From assembly GCA_934402395.1 (NCBI GenBank), contig CAKRTQ010000003.1:131988-195987 (forward strand): a stretch of 64,000 bases of DNA, given 5' to 3'. The stretch's first letter is position 1; every line of letters starts with the position of its first letter. This DNA comes from an uncultured Eubacteriales bacterium. Its GTDB lineage: Bacteria > Bacillota > Clostridia > Oscillospirales > CAG-272. This document shows, in pieces, positions 34,924 to 43,292 of the stretch. A model generated the notes under the pieces. That model was not told the DNA's origin and did not search any database. It worked only from the letters and a program-made list of their open reading frames with translations. Both the position numbers and the translations under genes were made by a program.

Positions 34924-36096
34924 TTATTTTTTAAGAGTCTTTGTAAACGCTTCAAGACGCTCAAGCGCCGCGTCAATGTGTTTTACCGAATATGCGTAGG
35001 AAATACGCGCAAATCCTTCTCCGGACGCGCCGAATGCGGTTCCGGGAACGATCGCGCACCTGTATTCGTAGAGCAGTCGATTACAGAATTCATCGCTTGA
35101 AAGCCCGAACTTACCGATCTCGGGGTAAATATAGAAAGCCCCCTCGGGTTCAAACGAATCAATGCCGATGTCGGCAAGCCCGCGATAGATATAACGGCGG
35201 CGGAAGTTATACTGCTCCGACATATATTCAATGTCGGGATCTCCGTTTTTCATAGCCTCGACAGCCGCGAGCTGGCTCGTGGTCGGTGCGCACATTATAG
35301 CGTATTGATGCAGTTTGAGTATCTGATCGGCGATCTCCGGCGGCGCACATACATACCCGAGCCGCCAGCCCGTCATAGCATATGCCTTTGAAAAACCGGA
35401 CGCGATGATCGTTCTCTCGCGCATTCCGGGCAGAGATGCGATGGATGTATGCCTGAAACCGAACGTCAGCTCTGCGTATATTTCATCGGAAAGGATCGCA
35501 ATATTTGTCGGACGAAGCACTTCGGCGATCTTTTCAAGATCCCCGCGCGTCATGACAGCGCCGGTCGGGTTGTTGGGGTAAGCAAGCACAAGCAGCTTTG
35601 TGCGCGGCGTGATCGCAGCGGCAAGCTTTTCGGGCGTCAGTTTGAATCTGTCCTCTGCCGTAGTATCAACGATCACCGGCACGCCGCCTGCCATTCTCAC
35701 AAGCGGTTCGTAACAAACAAAGCACGGCTCCGGAATGATCACCTCATCGCCCGGCGTCACCACCGAGCGTATAGTCATATCTATCGCCTCGCTGCCGCCA
35801 ATTGTAACGATTATTTCCTTTTTTGCGTCATAGGTGAGTCCGAATCTGCGCTGAAGATATGCCGAGATCTCCCGGCGAAGTTCAAGCGTACCCGCATTGG
35901 ACGTGTAATAGGTCTTGCCGCGTTCAAGGCTCTCGATCCCCGCCTCGCGGATGTGCCACGGAGTTACAAAATCGGGCTGACCGACAGTAAGGGAGACAAC
36001 ATTGTCCATCTCCTCAAGCAGGTCAAAGAACTTACGTATACCGGATTTTTTCAAGGACGTTACCGTCGGCGAGAGTAACCTGTCATAATCAAACAT
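34924..36096 (-). CDS. PLP-dependent class I/II aminotransferase
   Basis: Fold-type I aminotransferase of the aspartate aminotransferase Ib group, 390 residues. VSLTVGQPDFVTP, YTSNAGTLELRREI, GGSEAIDMTIRS, LAYPNNPTGAVM, LSDEIYAEL, and the PLP Lys in SGFSKAYAMTGWRLGY, then the carboxylate Arg in FARISYA. Its ATG overlaps the TGA of the Lrp-type gene (TGATG). Such Lrp-aminotransferase pairs are common in Clostridia; substrate (Asp, aromatic or Ala) cannot be told from sequence. Confidence 0.93.
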   Translation of the reverse strand: MFDYDRLLSPTVTSLKKSGIRKFFDLLEEMDNVVSLTVGQPDFVTPWHIREAGIESLERGKTYYTSNAGTLELRREISAYLQRRFGLTYDAKKEIIVTIGGSEAIDMTIRSVVTPGDEVIIPEPCFVCYEPLVRMAGGVPVIVDTTAEDRFKLTPEKLAAAITPRTKLLVLAYPNNPTGAVMTRGDLEKIAEVLRPTNIAILSDEIYAELTFGFRHTSIASLPGMRERTIIASGFSKAYAMTGWRLGYVCAPPEIADQILKLHQYAIMCAPTTSQLAAVEAMKNGDPDIEYMSEQYNFRRRYIYRGLADIGIDSFEPEGAFYIYPEIGKFGLSSDEFCNRLLYEYRCAIVPGTAFGASGEGFARISYAYSVKHIDAALERLEAFTKTLKK

Positions 36097-36572
36097 CAGT
36101 TGCAGTTTCCTCTCTCATCGATTTCCGGCTGACCGTAGACCACGCCCTTGTCCTTGTACTTTTTCAGCACAAAATGCGTTGCGGTGGAAGTTACATACTC
36201 AATGGGAGCAAGCTTCTGCGCCACAAAGAACGCCACCTCGCGCATGGTTTTTCCTTCAATGATCAGGGCAAGATCAAATCCCCCCGACATCAGATAAACA
36301 CTTTTCACCTCGGGATAGCTGTATATCTTTTCTGCAGCCTTATCAAATCCGAGATCACGCTGAGGCATGATCTTGACTTCGATCAGCGCCGTTACATATT
36401 CGCGGTCGGTTTTATCCCAGTCGACAAGTGCCTGATAACCGAGTATCACGCCGTCACGCTCGTATTCTTCAATCGCCTTTTTTATATCCCCTGTTTCCTT
36501 GTCAAGCATGACAGCCAGCTGCTCCGGGGTGAGTTTTGCATCATTTTCAAGCAGTGATAAAAGTTTGTCCAT
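36096..36572 (-). CDS. Lrp/AsnC family transcriptional regulator
   Basis: 158 residues: an N-terminal winged helix (LLENDAKLTPEQLAVML...IKKAIEEYERDGVILGY) and a C-terminal RAM/AsnC ligand domain (ALIEVKIMPQRDLGFDKAAEKI, VYLMSGGFDLALIIEGKTM). Probably senses an amino acid and controls the aminotransferase directly downstream and perhaps the genes after it. GAGG eight bases before ATG. Confidence 0.92.
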   Translation of the reverse strand: MDKLLSLLENDAKLTPEQLAVMLDKETGDIKKAIEEYERDGVILGYQALVDWDKTDREYVTALIEVKIMPQRDLGFDKAAEKIYSYPEVKSVYLMSGGFDLALIIEGKTMREVAFFVAQKLAPIEYVTSTATHFVLKKYKDKGVVYGQPEIDERGNCN

Positions 36573-36585
36573 TTGTCTTTCCTCT

Positions 36586-38196
36586 TTATTTATGTTGTTT
36601 TGATTCGATCTTCTTCTTTATGGAATCGAAAGAAAGTCCGTATTTTTCCGCAATATCACGCGCATAACTCTTGCCGTCAGGCTTTGCGCGCGTGATCTTG
36701 AAGGACCGCTTTCCTTCTTCGATACCTGCGACAAGCGTATCTATCCTCGCCCCTGCGGGGGCGGTACGCGCATTGATGCCGTCTATCATTCCGGCAAGCT
36801 CGTGCAGATGAGTGGAAAACAGTACACGGCAGCCGATCATGGCAAACCCGCCAAGCACCTCGGCGGCGATATAAGACGCTTCAAACGCACCGGTAGACGA
36901 AAGTGATTCATCAAGCAGCACCAGCGAGCGGTCTGTCACGGAGTCTATTATGGCATCAAGTCTTGCGCATTCCTCGCCCAGTCTGCCCTTATCTATCGTA
37001 TCGTCGGCACCGGTCGGAAAATGCGTGAATATCGCGTCCACCGGCGAAATGACTGCCGACTCGGCAGGTACAAACATACCGAGCTGCATCATAGCCTGCG
37101 ATATGCCGAGTGCGCAGGTGATAACGGACTTTCCGCCGCGGTTGGGTCCCGAAAGCACGTATATTGTGGCATTATCATCGAACACAAGGTCATTCGGCAC
37201 GACCTCATCATCGATTTTCAGAGCAACGACCGGGTTGTAAAGCCCGTATGCGCGATAAATGCGATCGGAGGCGGGCATTACCGTGGGCAGGCAAAGCGGA
37301 CACCCCTTTGCTTTCAGGCGCGCAAGCAGGCGCGTTCCTTTGACCAGAAACTCGATCTCGGGAATGAGGTTCAGAAGAAAATCGGTATTTTCAAGCACGT
37401 ATTGCTGAACGATCTTCTTCCATGACCGCAGCGATGAACTGTAAACATCGTTTATTGCCGAATTGAAAGCGATAGCCAGCGCCGTTTTCTGATTTTCGGT
37501 CTGGTTTTTATTGAACGGGACCAGTTTGGCTATGCAGGTGTATTCATCGTCCTTGAAATTGAGACGAAGTATCTTGTCGATAACATCACCGGAACGGAAC
37601 TGCTCCGGGTTGATTGAAAGCACACCGGCATCACGGGGACGAAGCTGTGCATCAAGGTTTACCCCCACAGTAACACTTTTGATCTCGCGCACACGTTTTG
37701 TGAGCTCAAAGAGCTTTTCATTCAGTTCGCTGTAATATTCGCTTTCCGCAAGCTCGTTTATCCGGTCGCAAAGCGTACGGAACGCCCTGCTCTTCAGCGA
37801 ATCGCCCGCAGCGTTAAGACCGTCATTGAGCGTATCAACACTTGAAATATAAAGCTCGATTTCGGTGATGCTCGCAAGATAATCGGTGGTTTCACCGCTG
37901 TCGGATTCAAGTCTGCGAAGCTCAAGTATATCGTTCAGTATCGGCATAACGGAGTTGAGCGTATCAATAAGCGCGGGATTTTCAAGCAGATCCGAAAACG
38001 TTTCATTGCGGTATGCAATGACATCCGGGTCAGCGGTAAAAAATTCCGGCAGAGAGCCGTTTTTCAATTCAAGTATTTCGCCAAGCCCCAGCTCGTCAAC
38101 AACATATTGGCTTATATCCGGTCTGTCCTCCGAACGCATATGGCGTTCCTGCGACGCTTGATCCGGATATATAAGCGAAAAATTCTGAAGTTTCAT
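36586..38196 (-). CDS. MutS-like ATPase without mismatch-recognition domain (536 aa)
   Basis: Has a MutS-type helical core (levers, about 60-320) and the domain V ATPase: Walker A GPNRGGKSV (family GPNMGGKST), GMFVPAESA, signature region FPTGADDTIDKGRLGEECARL, Walker B LVLLDESLSST and FSTHLHEL. The N-terminal mismatch-binding and connector domains are missing, and so is a Smr domain, so this is neither MutS nor MutS2 but one of the short MutS-related families. Role unknown; DNA-junction handling is possible. ATG 38196 overlaps the stop of the Xer gene (TGATG). Confidence 0.85.
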   Translation of the reverse strand: MKLQNFSLIYPDQASQERHMRSEDRPDISQYVVDELGLGEILELKNGSLPEFFTADPDVIAYRNETFSDLLENPALIDTLNSVMPILNDILELRRLESDSGETTDYLASITEIELYISSVDTLNDGLNAAGDSLKSRAFRTLCDRINELAESEYYSELNEKLFELTKRVREIKSVTVGVNLDAQLRPRDAGVLSINPEQFRSGDVIDKILRLNFKDDEYTCIAKLVPFNKNQTENQKTALAIAFNSAINDVYSSSLRSWKKIVQQYVLENTDFLLNLIPEIEFLVKGTRLLARLKAKGCPLCLPTVMPASDRIYRAYGLYNPVVALKIDDEVVPNDLVFDDNATIYVLSGPNRGGKSVITCALGISQAMMQLGMFVPAESAVISPVDAIFTHFPTGADDTIDKGRLGEECARLDAIIDSVTDRSLVLLDESLSSTGAFEASYIAAEVLGGFAMIGCRVLFSTHLHELAGMIDGINARTAPAGARIDTLVAGIEEGKRSFKITRAKPDGKSYARDIAEKYGLSFDSIKKKIESKQHK

Positions 38197-39263
38197 CAAG
38201 GTTTTTCCCCTTCATCTTTATCTTTGCCGTCGGTCGATACATCGCATACACGGCGGATATCGTTTCCGAGCGGATTTTTTGCCATTGCTTTTTCCACATC
38301 GCTGTCAACGACGTGAGTATATATCTGAGTTGTGTTGAGCTGTTCGTGCCCGAGTATTTCCTTGAGGACACGGACGTCGACCCCGCCTTCACGGTACATC
38401 AGTGTTGCGGCAGTGTGGCGCAGCTTGTGCACCGAATAATTTTTTGACCCCAGCCCTGCCATATCGAGATATTTGTCTACCATATGCTCGACCGACTTGG
38501 GGCAGATACGTCTGCCGATTCGGCTTAGAAAAAGCGCGTTCTCGTCGGACGGAGACTTCGGCTTTATCCTACCCGCAGTACGTTCGGACATATAATCGCC
38601 CAGGGCGACGCGGCACGCATCGTTCAGGTAGATCACACGCTCCTTGTTTCCCTTTCCTACGATCCTTGCCGAACGCAGATAACGGTCAACATCAGATATA
38701 TTCATGCCGCAAAGCTCGGAAAGACGGATGCCGCAGTTGAGAAATATTGTGATTATGGCAAAATCACGCCTTCTGAATTCGGATGAGGAGTCGTTCCTCA
38801 CGGCGTCCAGAAGGAGCCGCGATTCATCAAGCGACAGAAACTTGGGCAGCGTTTTGCGCTTATTCGGAGCATCGATGGCTATTGTCGGGTCCTGATCAAG
38901 GAGCTGACGCTTTGATGTCAGATACTTGAAAAGCCCCTTTATCGCCGTCAGTTTGCGGGCGCGGGTTGCGCTGCCATTGCCGCGCCGGCTGTCGGTATAA
39001 AACAAAAAATCGTAAATATCGGTTGGCGTAATACTGCGAAGAAAGTCAATATCAACGCCTCTCAGATCAATTGACGCAAATTCGCGGCTATCCGGCGCCG
39101 GTACAGTCCCGTTTCTCTTTGCGATCAGAAAGCGGAAAAAGGTGCGCAGATCAAGCATATATTCATTTACCGTACGAGGCGAACGTCCCTGAATGACAAG
39201 CTTGTACCCCGCAAATTCGCGCAGAATGGGCGAATATTCTTCCGGATCGTATTGAGTGGACAT
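38196..39263 (-). CDS. Tyrosine recombinase, XerC/XerD type
   Basis: 355 residues. The N-terminal SAM-like core-binding domain (RSPRTVNEYMLDLRTFFRFL, ATRARKLTAIKGLFKYL) and catalytic domain with Arg in LNCGIRLSELCGMN, Lys in GKGNKERV, HKLRHTAATLM (His-x-x-Arg), LGHEQLNTTQIYTHV (His and the Tyr nucleophile). Length and housekeeping context fit chromosome dimer resolution. The C-terminus has about 25 extra residues rich in Asp/Lys. The 5' leader contains the small hairpin GTGCCGAAAGCGGCAC (39304-39319). Confidence 0.92.
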   Translation of the reverse strand: MSTQYDPEEYSPILREFAGYKLVIQGRSPRTVNEYMLDLRTFFRFLIAKRNGTVPAPDSREFASIDLRGVDIDFLRSITPTDIYDFLFYTDSRRGNGSATRARKLTAIKGLFKYLTSKRQLLDQDPTIAIDAPNKRKTLPKFLSLDESRLLLDAVRNDSSSEFRRRDFAIITIFLNCGIRLSELCGMNISDVDRYLRSARIVGKGNKERVIYLNDACRVALGDYMSERTAGRIKPKSPSDENALFLSRIGRRICPKSVEHMVDKYLDMAGLGSKNYSVHKLRHTAATLMYREGGVDVRVLKEILGHEQLNTTQIYTHVVDSDVEKAMAKNPLGNDIRRVCDVSTDGKDKDEGEKP

Positions 39264-39368
39264 TGTAAGGTTCCTGTCTTTTTACTGTTTTTATATTTGT
39301 ATCGTGCCGAAAGCGGCACGTTCTTTGACTGTTTTATTGGATAAAGTGTAAATTTTCCGCCGAGGTTA

Positions 39369-39397
39369 TTGCAAACCGACGGTCAAAAATATATAAT
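39369..39397 (+). promoter_or_regulatory. Sigma-A promoter of the 198-aa membrane protein
   Basis: TTGCAA (39369-39374), 17 bases, TATAAT (39392-39397). Confidence 0.8.
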
Positions 39398-39437
39398 AGA
39401 TGGAGTCGAACCACACTGAAAGGAATTTCGAAACCAC

Positions 39438-40034
39438 ATGAATTTTTTCAAAAAGAATTCCTACAACATCGTAAAGCTGTTTATAAACCAGCTTGCGATA
39501 TCCATATTCGGAAACGTGCTTGCCATTTCATGCGGCATGGCGGGATACGACACGCTCAAGCTTATAACAAGCATTTTTGCCGTGCTTTTTTATGTTTTTC
39601 TGAATTATTCCGCACTTTGGGAGATCGGATATAAGCAGATAGCTTCAATTGAAGCCGGAAGAACACCGCGCCGTCCGCTCACCGGACTTTACATGGCGCT
39701 ATGGGCATCAGTGCCGAACTTTTTGCTTGCTGCCGGCGTAATGCTCGGGAATCTGTTCAAAGACATTAAGTTCTTTTCAACACTCGGCGGGATCATGGGG
39801 ATGCTCGCCATATGGATCGAAGGGATGTATACCGGCATCCTGTCATTTATAAAGATAGGCGGAGTTCCGGCAAACGCCATGTGGCTGTCCTACTTCATCA
39901 TAACGATCCCCGGGCTGCTCGCCGGATTTCTCGGATATTATTTCGGCATAGGCAATATACACCTCACCCGCATCAACATTGCGGAAACGCCCGAAGAAGC
40001 CGAGAAAAAGCGCGAATCCAAAGAAAAACACTGA
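39438..40034 (+). CDS. Membrane protein, function unknown (198 aa)
   Basis: Four or five membrane segments (about 13-35, 40-62, 85-105, 112-132, 145-168), a short basic N-terminus and a charged tail ending EEAEKKRESKEKH. No recognised motif. It is followed 16 bases later by a HAD phosphatase and shares its promoter. Confidence 0.75.
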   Translation: MNFFKKNSYNIVKLFINQLAISIFGNVLAISCGMAGYDTLKLITSIFAVLFYVFLNYSALWEIGYKQIASIEAGRTPRRPLTGLYMALWASVPNFLLAAGVMLGNLFKDIKFFSTLGGIMGMLAIWIEGMYTGILSFIKIGGVPANAMWLSYFIITIPGLLAGFLGYYFGIGNIHLTRINIAETPEEAEKKRESKEKH

Positions 40035-40050
40035 ATGGAAAGACAATACG

Positions 40051-40671
40051 ATGTACGACAATATTATTTATGATTTTGACGGCACAATAGCCGACTCATA
40101 CCCTTACTTCACACGTGCGCTCTGCCTCACACTTGAGCATTTTGGCAAGCACGACAGCTATGAAGCCGTGCTCGGTCACCTGAAAAAATCGGTACGTCAC
40201 GCACTGCGGTATTACAATTTTGATGATCGTGCCGCCGCCAAGCATGTCATGTACGACTTTTACCACGAGATCGCTCTGCGTGAGCAGATGCCTGTTCCGG
40301 GGGCAAAAGAAGCACTTGCGTTTGCGCGCGAACACGGAAAGCGCAACTATCTTTACACTCATTCCGACGGATTCCCGCGTATTTTGCTTGAAAAATGGGG
40401 GCTTCTCGATGAATTCACATTTATAATCGACAGCACTATGGGGTTCCCGTCCAAGCCCGCGCCGGATGCTCTCAACTACCTTTGCGAGCGTTTTTCGCTT
40501 GACCGGGACCGCTCGCTGATGGTCGGCGACAGAGATATCGACGTTCTTGCCGGCATCAATGCCGGGATGCACGGCTGTCTTTTTGACGACGGTCATTTTT
40601 ACGACAGCTTCACCTGCGAGCACGTAATACGCGGTCTCGGGGAGCTGCCCGAAATAATCGGCGAAAAATGA
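40051..40671 (+). CDS. HAD-family hydrolase (phosphoglycolate-phosphatase-like)
   Basis: 206 residues: motif I YDFDGTIADS (nucleophile Asp), motif II YTHSDG, motif III FPSKPAPDALNYL, motif IV MVGDRDIDVLAGINAG. The compact helical cap places it with PGP/beta-PGM-type phosphatases; substrate unknown. ATG 40051 follows GGAAAG; the longer frame overlaps the preceding gene and is rejected. Confidence 0.88.
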   Translation: MYDNIIYDFDGTIADSYPYFTRALCLTLEHFGKHDSYEAVLGHLKKSVRHALRYYNFDDRAAAKHVMYDFYHEIALREQMPVPGAKEALAFAREHGKRNYLYTHSDGFPRILLEKWGLLDEFTFIIDSTMGFPSKPAPDALNYLCERFSLDRDRSLMVGDRDIDVLAGINAGMHGCLFDDGHFYDSFTCEHVIRGLGELPEIIGEK

Positions 40672-40709
40672 TCCGGTCAATTCTACCGAGTTAGGATCAT
40701 ATTCTCAAC

Positions 40710-40739
40710 GGGGCTGTTGCGCGTTGGCGCGACAGCCCC
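40710..40739. terminator. Terminator, GGCTGTCGCGC hairpin family
   Basis: GGGGCTGTTGCGC (40710-40722) with GCGCGACAGCCCC (40727-40739), one G-U pair, then CTTTTGTGTT. Between convergent genes. Confidence 0.82.
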
Positions 40740-40779
40740 CTTTTGTGTTGCCTGCGCCTTGGCAGAGGCAGGTCATATA

Positions 40780-42201
40780 TCAGTTGGCTTTTGCCGCAGT
40801 GTAGGTATCGGCTATGAATTTTTCAAACTTCGGCAGAACAAGCTTGTGCCCTGCAAGGTTAAGATGGCTCACATCGCTCGCACTCATGGAATACTTTGCG
40901 CGGAACGCGGCATCGGTCATATCCACACCGGACAGCGCGGGATCGTCGGCACTGAAGCACGCCACGCCCTTGAGCGCACAGATCTCACGCATGGCATCGG
41001 CATAGGAAGAAACGGTGTTTCCGATATCATTTGTTCCGGCGACCTTCCACGGCGTGACCGCGATAAGGACAGCGTTCGGATACTTGGTGCGCAGACCGTC
41101 TATCAGCACATTGAGCGCACCCTTGAAGGTTTTTGTTGATGTGTCATCGTTTGCTCCTATCGGAGTCTTCTTGTTGAAATCGTTCTTGCCGCCTTCAAAT
41201 ACAACAATATCGGGATTATTGTTTGCCATCTCCTTGTAACGTAGGACCATGGGATTGTTGGTGGTGACGTATGTCGACATCGTTGAACCGTTTTTGCCGT
41301 AGTTCATGTAGTTCATTCCATATATCTTACCTATGAGAGACGGCCACACATAGTCGGGGTTCAGTCCGTTTCCGGCAAAATAGCTGTCGCCGAGGAAATT
41401 GACGGTCAATCCCTTGAGCACCGGATACTTCGCGGCGGCGCTTTCGGCTGCTATGTATTTTTCAAATTCCTCTTTTTCAAGCTGCGATGCGCCGACAGTT
41501 CCGATCTCACCGGTGTATTCGACATATACCGTCGGATAAGCTGCGGGCGTAAAGCTCGAACTCTGCCCCGAGCGGAAGCAAATGCGGATGTTCTCATTGT
41601 CTTTGGATGTGACATAAGAATAGATCACACTCTTTCCGTCTTCGCCGATCTTGGAAATTTCGCTGTCAGCCTTGTTGCATCCGCGGAAATTCGCGCCGTC
41701 GGCATCAAGCACCCAATCGCCGTTTTCCATCTTCCATGACGAGAAAACATATGCGGCAGCGGATGCAAATCCGGAATCGCCGTTGGAGTTCGTGTTATCG
41801 TCAACGAAGTATATCTTGGTCCCCGCCTTGGAAATGTTTATTACATCGGTGTATGAATACGAACCGCCGGTCGGTTTGATCTTGTTGATATAGCCCTGCG
41901 TATTCTTGTCCGAACCTACATAACCGAGGTGCCAGTTCACCTCTACGGTGGCGGGCTCGGGAGATACCGGAGCGGTGTCCGGCGTGGTCGTTACCGGCTC
42001 GGTAGCAGGCTCTGTCGCCGGAGTTGTGACAGGCTGAGTGGTCTGTACGGTCGCCGGGGTAGTAGTACCGGTCGGTTCATCGGTTGCGGCATTACCATCG
42101 GTGGTAACAGTCGGTTCGTGTTTGCCCGTATCGGCACAAGCCGCTGCCGAACAAAGCATAAGTGCGGCAATAAACATAGCAATCAATTTCTTCATTTTCA
42201 T
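40780..42201 (-). CDS. SGNH/GDSL-type esterase lipoprotein (473 aa)
   Basis: Exported lipoprotein: signal KLIAMFIAALMLCSAAAC with Cys as lipid site, a Thr/Pro linker (about 30-85, TTPATEPATEPVTTTP), an unassigned beta domain (90-245), then an SGNH hydrolase: GDSYFAGNGL (Ser), NYGKNGSTM (Gly), EGGKNDF (Asn), and the Asp-x-x-His end DVSHLNLAGH. Likely deacetylates or de-esterifies a surface or dietary polysaccharide; substrate not shown. Start ATG 42201 with AAAGGA eight bases before it. The leader holds a 14-bp hairpin. Confidence 0.88.
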   Translation of the reverse strand: MKMKKLIAMFIAALMLCSAAACADTGKHEPTVTTDGNAATDEPTGTTTPATVQTTQPVTTPATEPATEPVTTTPDTAPVSPEPATVEVNWHLGYVGSDKNTQGYINKIKPTGGSYSYTDVINISKAGTKIYFVDDNTNSNGDSGFASAAAYVFSSWKMENGDWVLDADGANFRGCNKADSEISKIGEDGKSVIYSYVTSKDNENIRICFRSGQSSSFTPAAYPTVYVEYTGEIGTVGASQLEKEEFEKYIAAESAAAKYPVLKGLTVNFLGDSYFAGNGLNPDYVWPSLIGKIYGMNYMNYGKNGSTMSTYVTTNNPMVLRYKEMANNNPDIVVFEGGKNDFNKKTPIGANDDTSTKTFKGALNVLIDGLRTKYPNAVLIAVTPWKVAGTNDIGNTVSSYADAMREICALKGVACFSADDPALSGVDMTDAAFRAKYSMSASDVSHLNLAGHKLVLPKFEKFIADTYTAAKAN

Positions 42202-42221
42202 TTTTTTATTCCTTTCTTTTT

Positions 42222-42256
42222 CGTCCGTGCCTTTTCTGCGCAAAAAGGTACGGACG
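42222..42256 (-). promoter_or_regulatory. Hairpin immediately upstream of the SGNH gene ribosome site
   Basis: CGTCCGTGCCTTTT (42222-42235) pairs with AAAAGGTACGGACG (42243-42256), 7-base loop. In the minus-strand transcript it ends just before AAAGAAAGGA of the ribosome site, without a clean T run, so it could be an mRNA stabiliser, an attenuator or a control element. Confidence 0.5.
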
Positions 42257-42328
42257 GCATCTGAAAACAGCTTGCACGCAAGTCTGCATTGATTTGTTTT
42301 CAAAATTTCTTATCCGTATTATAATACT

Positions 42329-42964
42329 TTATTTTTCATCACGCTTTTCGTTATAAACGTCGGCAATCGCACGCGCCGATCCTTCAATACCGAGGAAAGA
42401 ACTGTCAAGCATCATGTTATAGTTGTCGGGATTACCCCATTTTCTTCCGGTATAATAATTGTAATAGTTGATCCTGCGCTTATCGGTGCGCGAAATAAGA
42501 TCGCGTGCTTCCTTTTCGGTCTTTGCCGCACCGCGCTCAAGCACACGTTTTATACGCGCCTCCAGCGGTGCATAGATGAACACCGAGAACCGTGCGGGAT
42601 TCGTGCGCAGCACGTAATCCGAGCAGCGTCCGATAATTATGCAGGGTTCCTCTGCGGCGAGGTCGCGGATTATCTGCGACTGGGTTATGAAAAGCTTGTC
42701 GTTGATCGGCACATCTGTTCCTATCGATGCCGCGCCGTAGTAGGATGAACCGAGAGCGAGGGTATAAAGCAGACTGTTCGTTGCCTTTTCATCGGCATGA
42801 TGCAGAATCTCACTTGACATTCCGCTCTTCTGAGCAGCCATCGTGATCAGCTCGCGGTCATAAGCTTTAATGCCAAGCACTTCGGCAAGTCTGACGCCAA
42901 CCTCTCTGCCGCCGCTTCCGTACTGACGAGCAATTGTAATTACTGTGTTGCAGTTTCCGGGCAT
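42329..42964 (-). CDS. Cytidylate kinase-like family protein
   Basis: 211 residues starting MPGNCNTVITIARQYGSGGREVG: the 'ITI-RQ-GSGG-E(I/V)G' P-loop of the cytidylate-kinase-2 family, a group distinct from Cmk and common in Clostridia. Also AYDRELI, IIGRCSDYVL, VFIYAPLEARIKRV and RRINYYNYYTGRKWGN (lid/substrate part). Nucleotide kinase activity is presumed, not proven. The start has AGGGAGGTG upstream; the frame is open to 42997. Confidence 0.85.
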   Translation of the reverse strand: MPGNCNTVITIARQYGSGGREVGVRLAEVLGIKAYDRELITMAAQKSGMSSEILHHADEKATNSLLYTLALGSSYYGAASIGTDVPINDKLFITQSQIIRDLAAEEPCIIIGRCSDYVLRTNPARFSVFIYAPLEARIKRVLERGAAKTEKEARDLISRTDKRRINYYNYYTGRKWGNPDNYNMMLDSSFLGIEGSARAIADVYNEKRDEK

Positions 42965-43038
42965 GAATACTACACCTCCCTGATTTTTTTGCGGCAAGCA
43001 TCATATGCCTTTGCCGCAGTATAAATTTTCACAGATAC

Positions 43039-43067
43039 ATTATACCACACACATCACTTTTTTGCAA
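43039..43067 (-). promoter_or_regulatory. Sigma-A promoter of the cytidylate-kinase-like gene
   Basis: TTGCAA (43062-43067), 17 bases, TATAAT (43039-43044), minus strand. Confidence 0.85.
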
Positions 43068-43110
43068 GAGTGAATTACGCCCGCCGGCAAGATAATGCGA
43101 TATGTTTTTC

Positions 43111-43139
43111 TTGACCAAACAAAAATTTAGTGGTATACT
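43111..43139 (+). promoter_or_regulatory. Sigma-A promoter of polA
   Basis: TTGACC (43111-43116), 17 bases, TATACT (43134-43139); followed by an unusually long leader. Confidence 0.8.
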
Positions 43140-43163
43140 AATATAAAACTTCCGGGTGGCATC

Positions 43164-43270
43164 GGTTTGAAAGCAAAAAAGCATGCTTGCGAACATACTG
43201 CATTCAAACCTTATTTGTGTCCCTCAAAAACGGAATCACGATTTGATTTTTCCTTGAACACGACACAAAT
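43164..43270 (+). other. Paired inverted repeats in the polA leader
   Basis: GGTTTGAA (43164-43171) pairs with TTCAAACC (43203-43210), extended by GC/GC; directly after it ATTTGTGTC (43213-43221) pairs with GACACAAAT (43262-43270), leaving the ribosome site AAAGGA just outside. No known riboswitch consensus fits. Confidence 0.5.
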
Positions 43271-43292
43271 GCAAAGAAAGGAACGGTAAAAA

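Larger units (their letters stand above)
42965..43292. other. Divergent promoter region and structured polA leader
   Basis: A 328-base stretch without a gene. It holds the two divergent sigma-A promoters (43039-43067 minus, 43111-43139 plus) and a polA 5' leader of about 145 bases with nested inverted repeats (see 43164-43270). Confidence 0.8.

Noticed and set aside
38196..39263. Integrase of a mobile element
   Set aside because: XerC/D-like length and motifs, housekeeping context, no att duplication or tRNA end, no phage genes.
43179..43188. AAGCATGCTT as an operator
   Set aside because: Lies in the loop of a larger inverted repeat and is a short, common palindrome.
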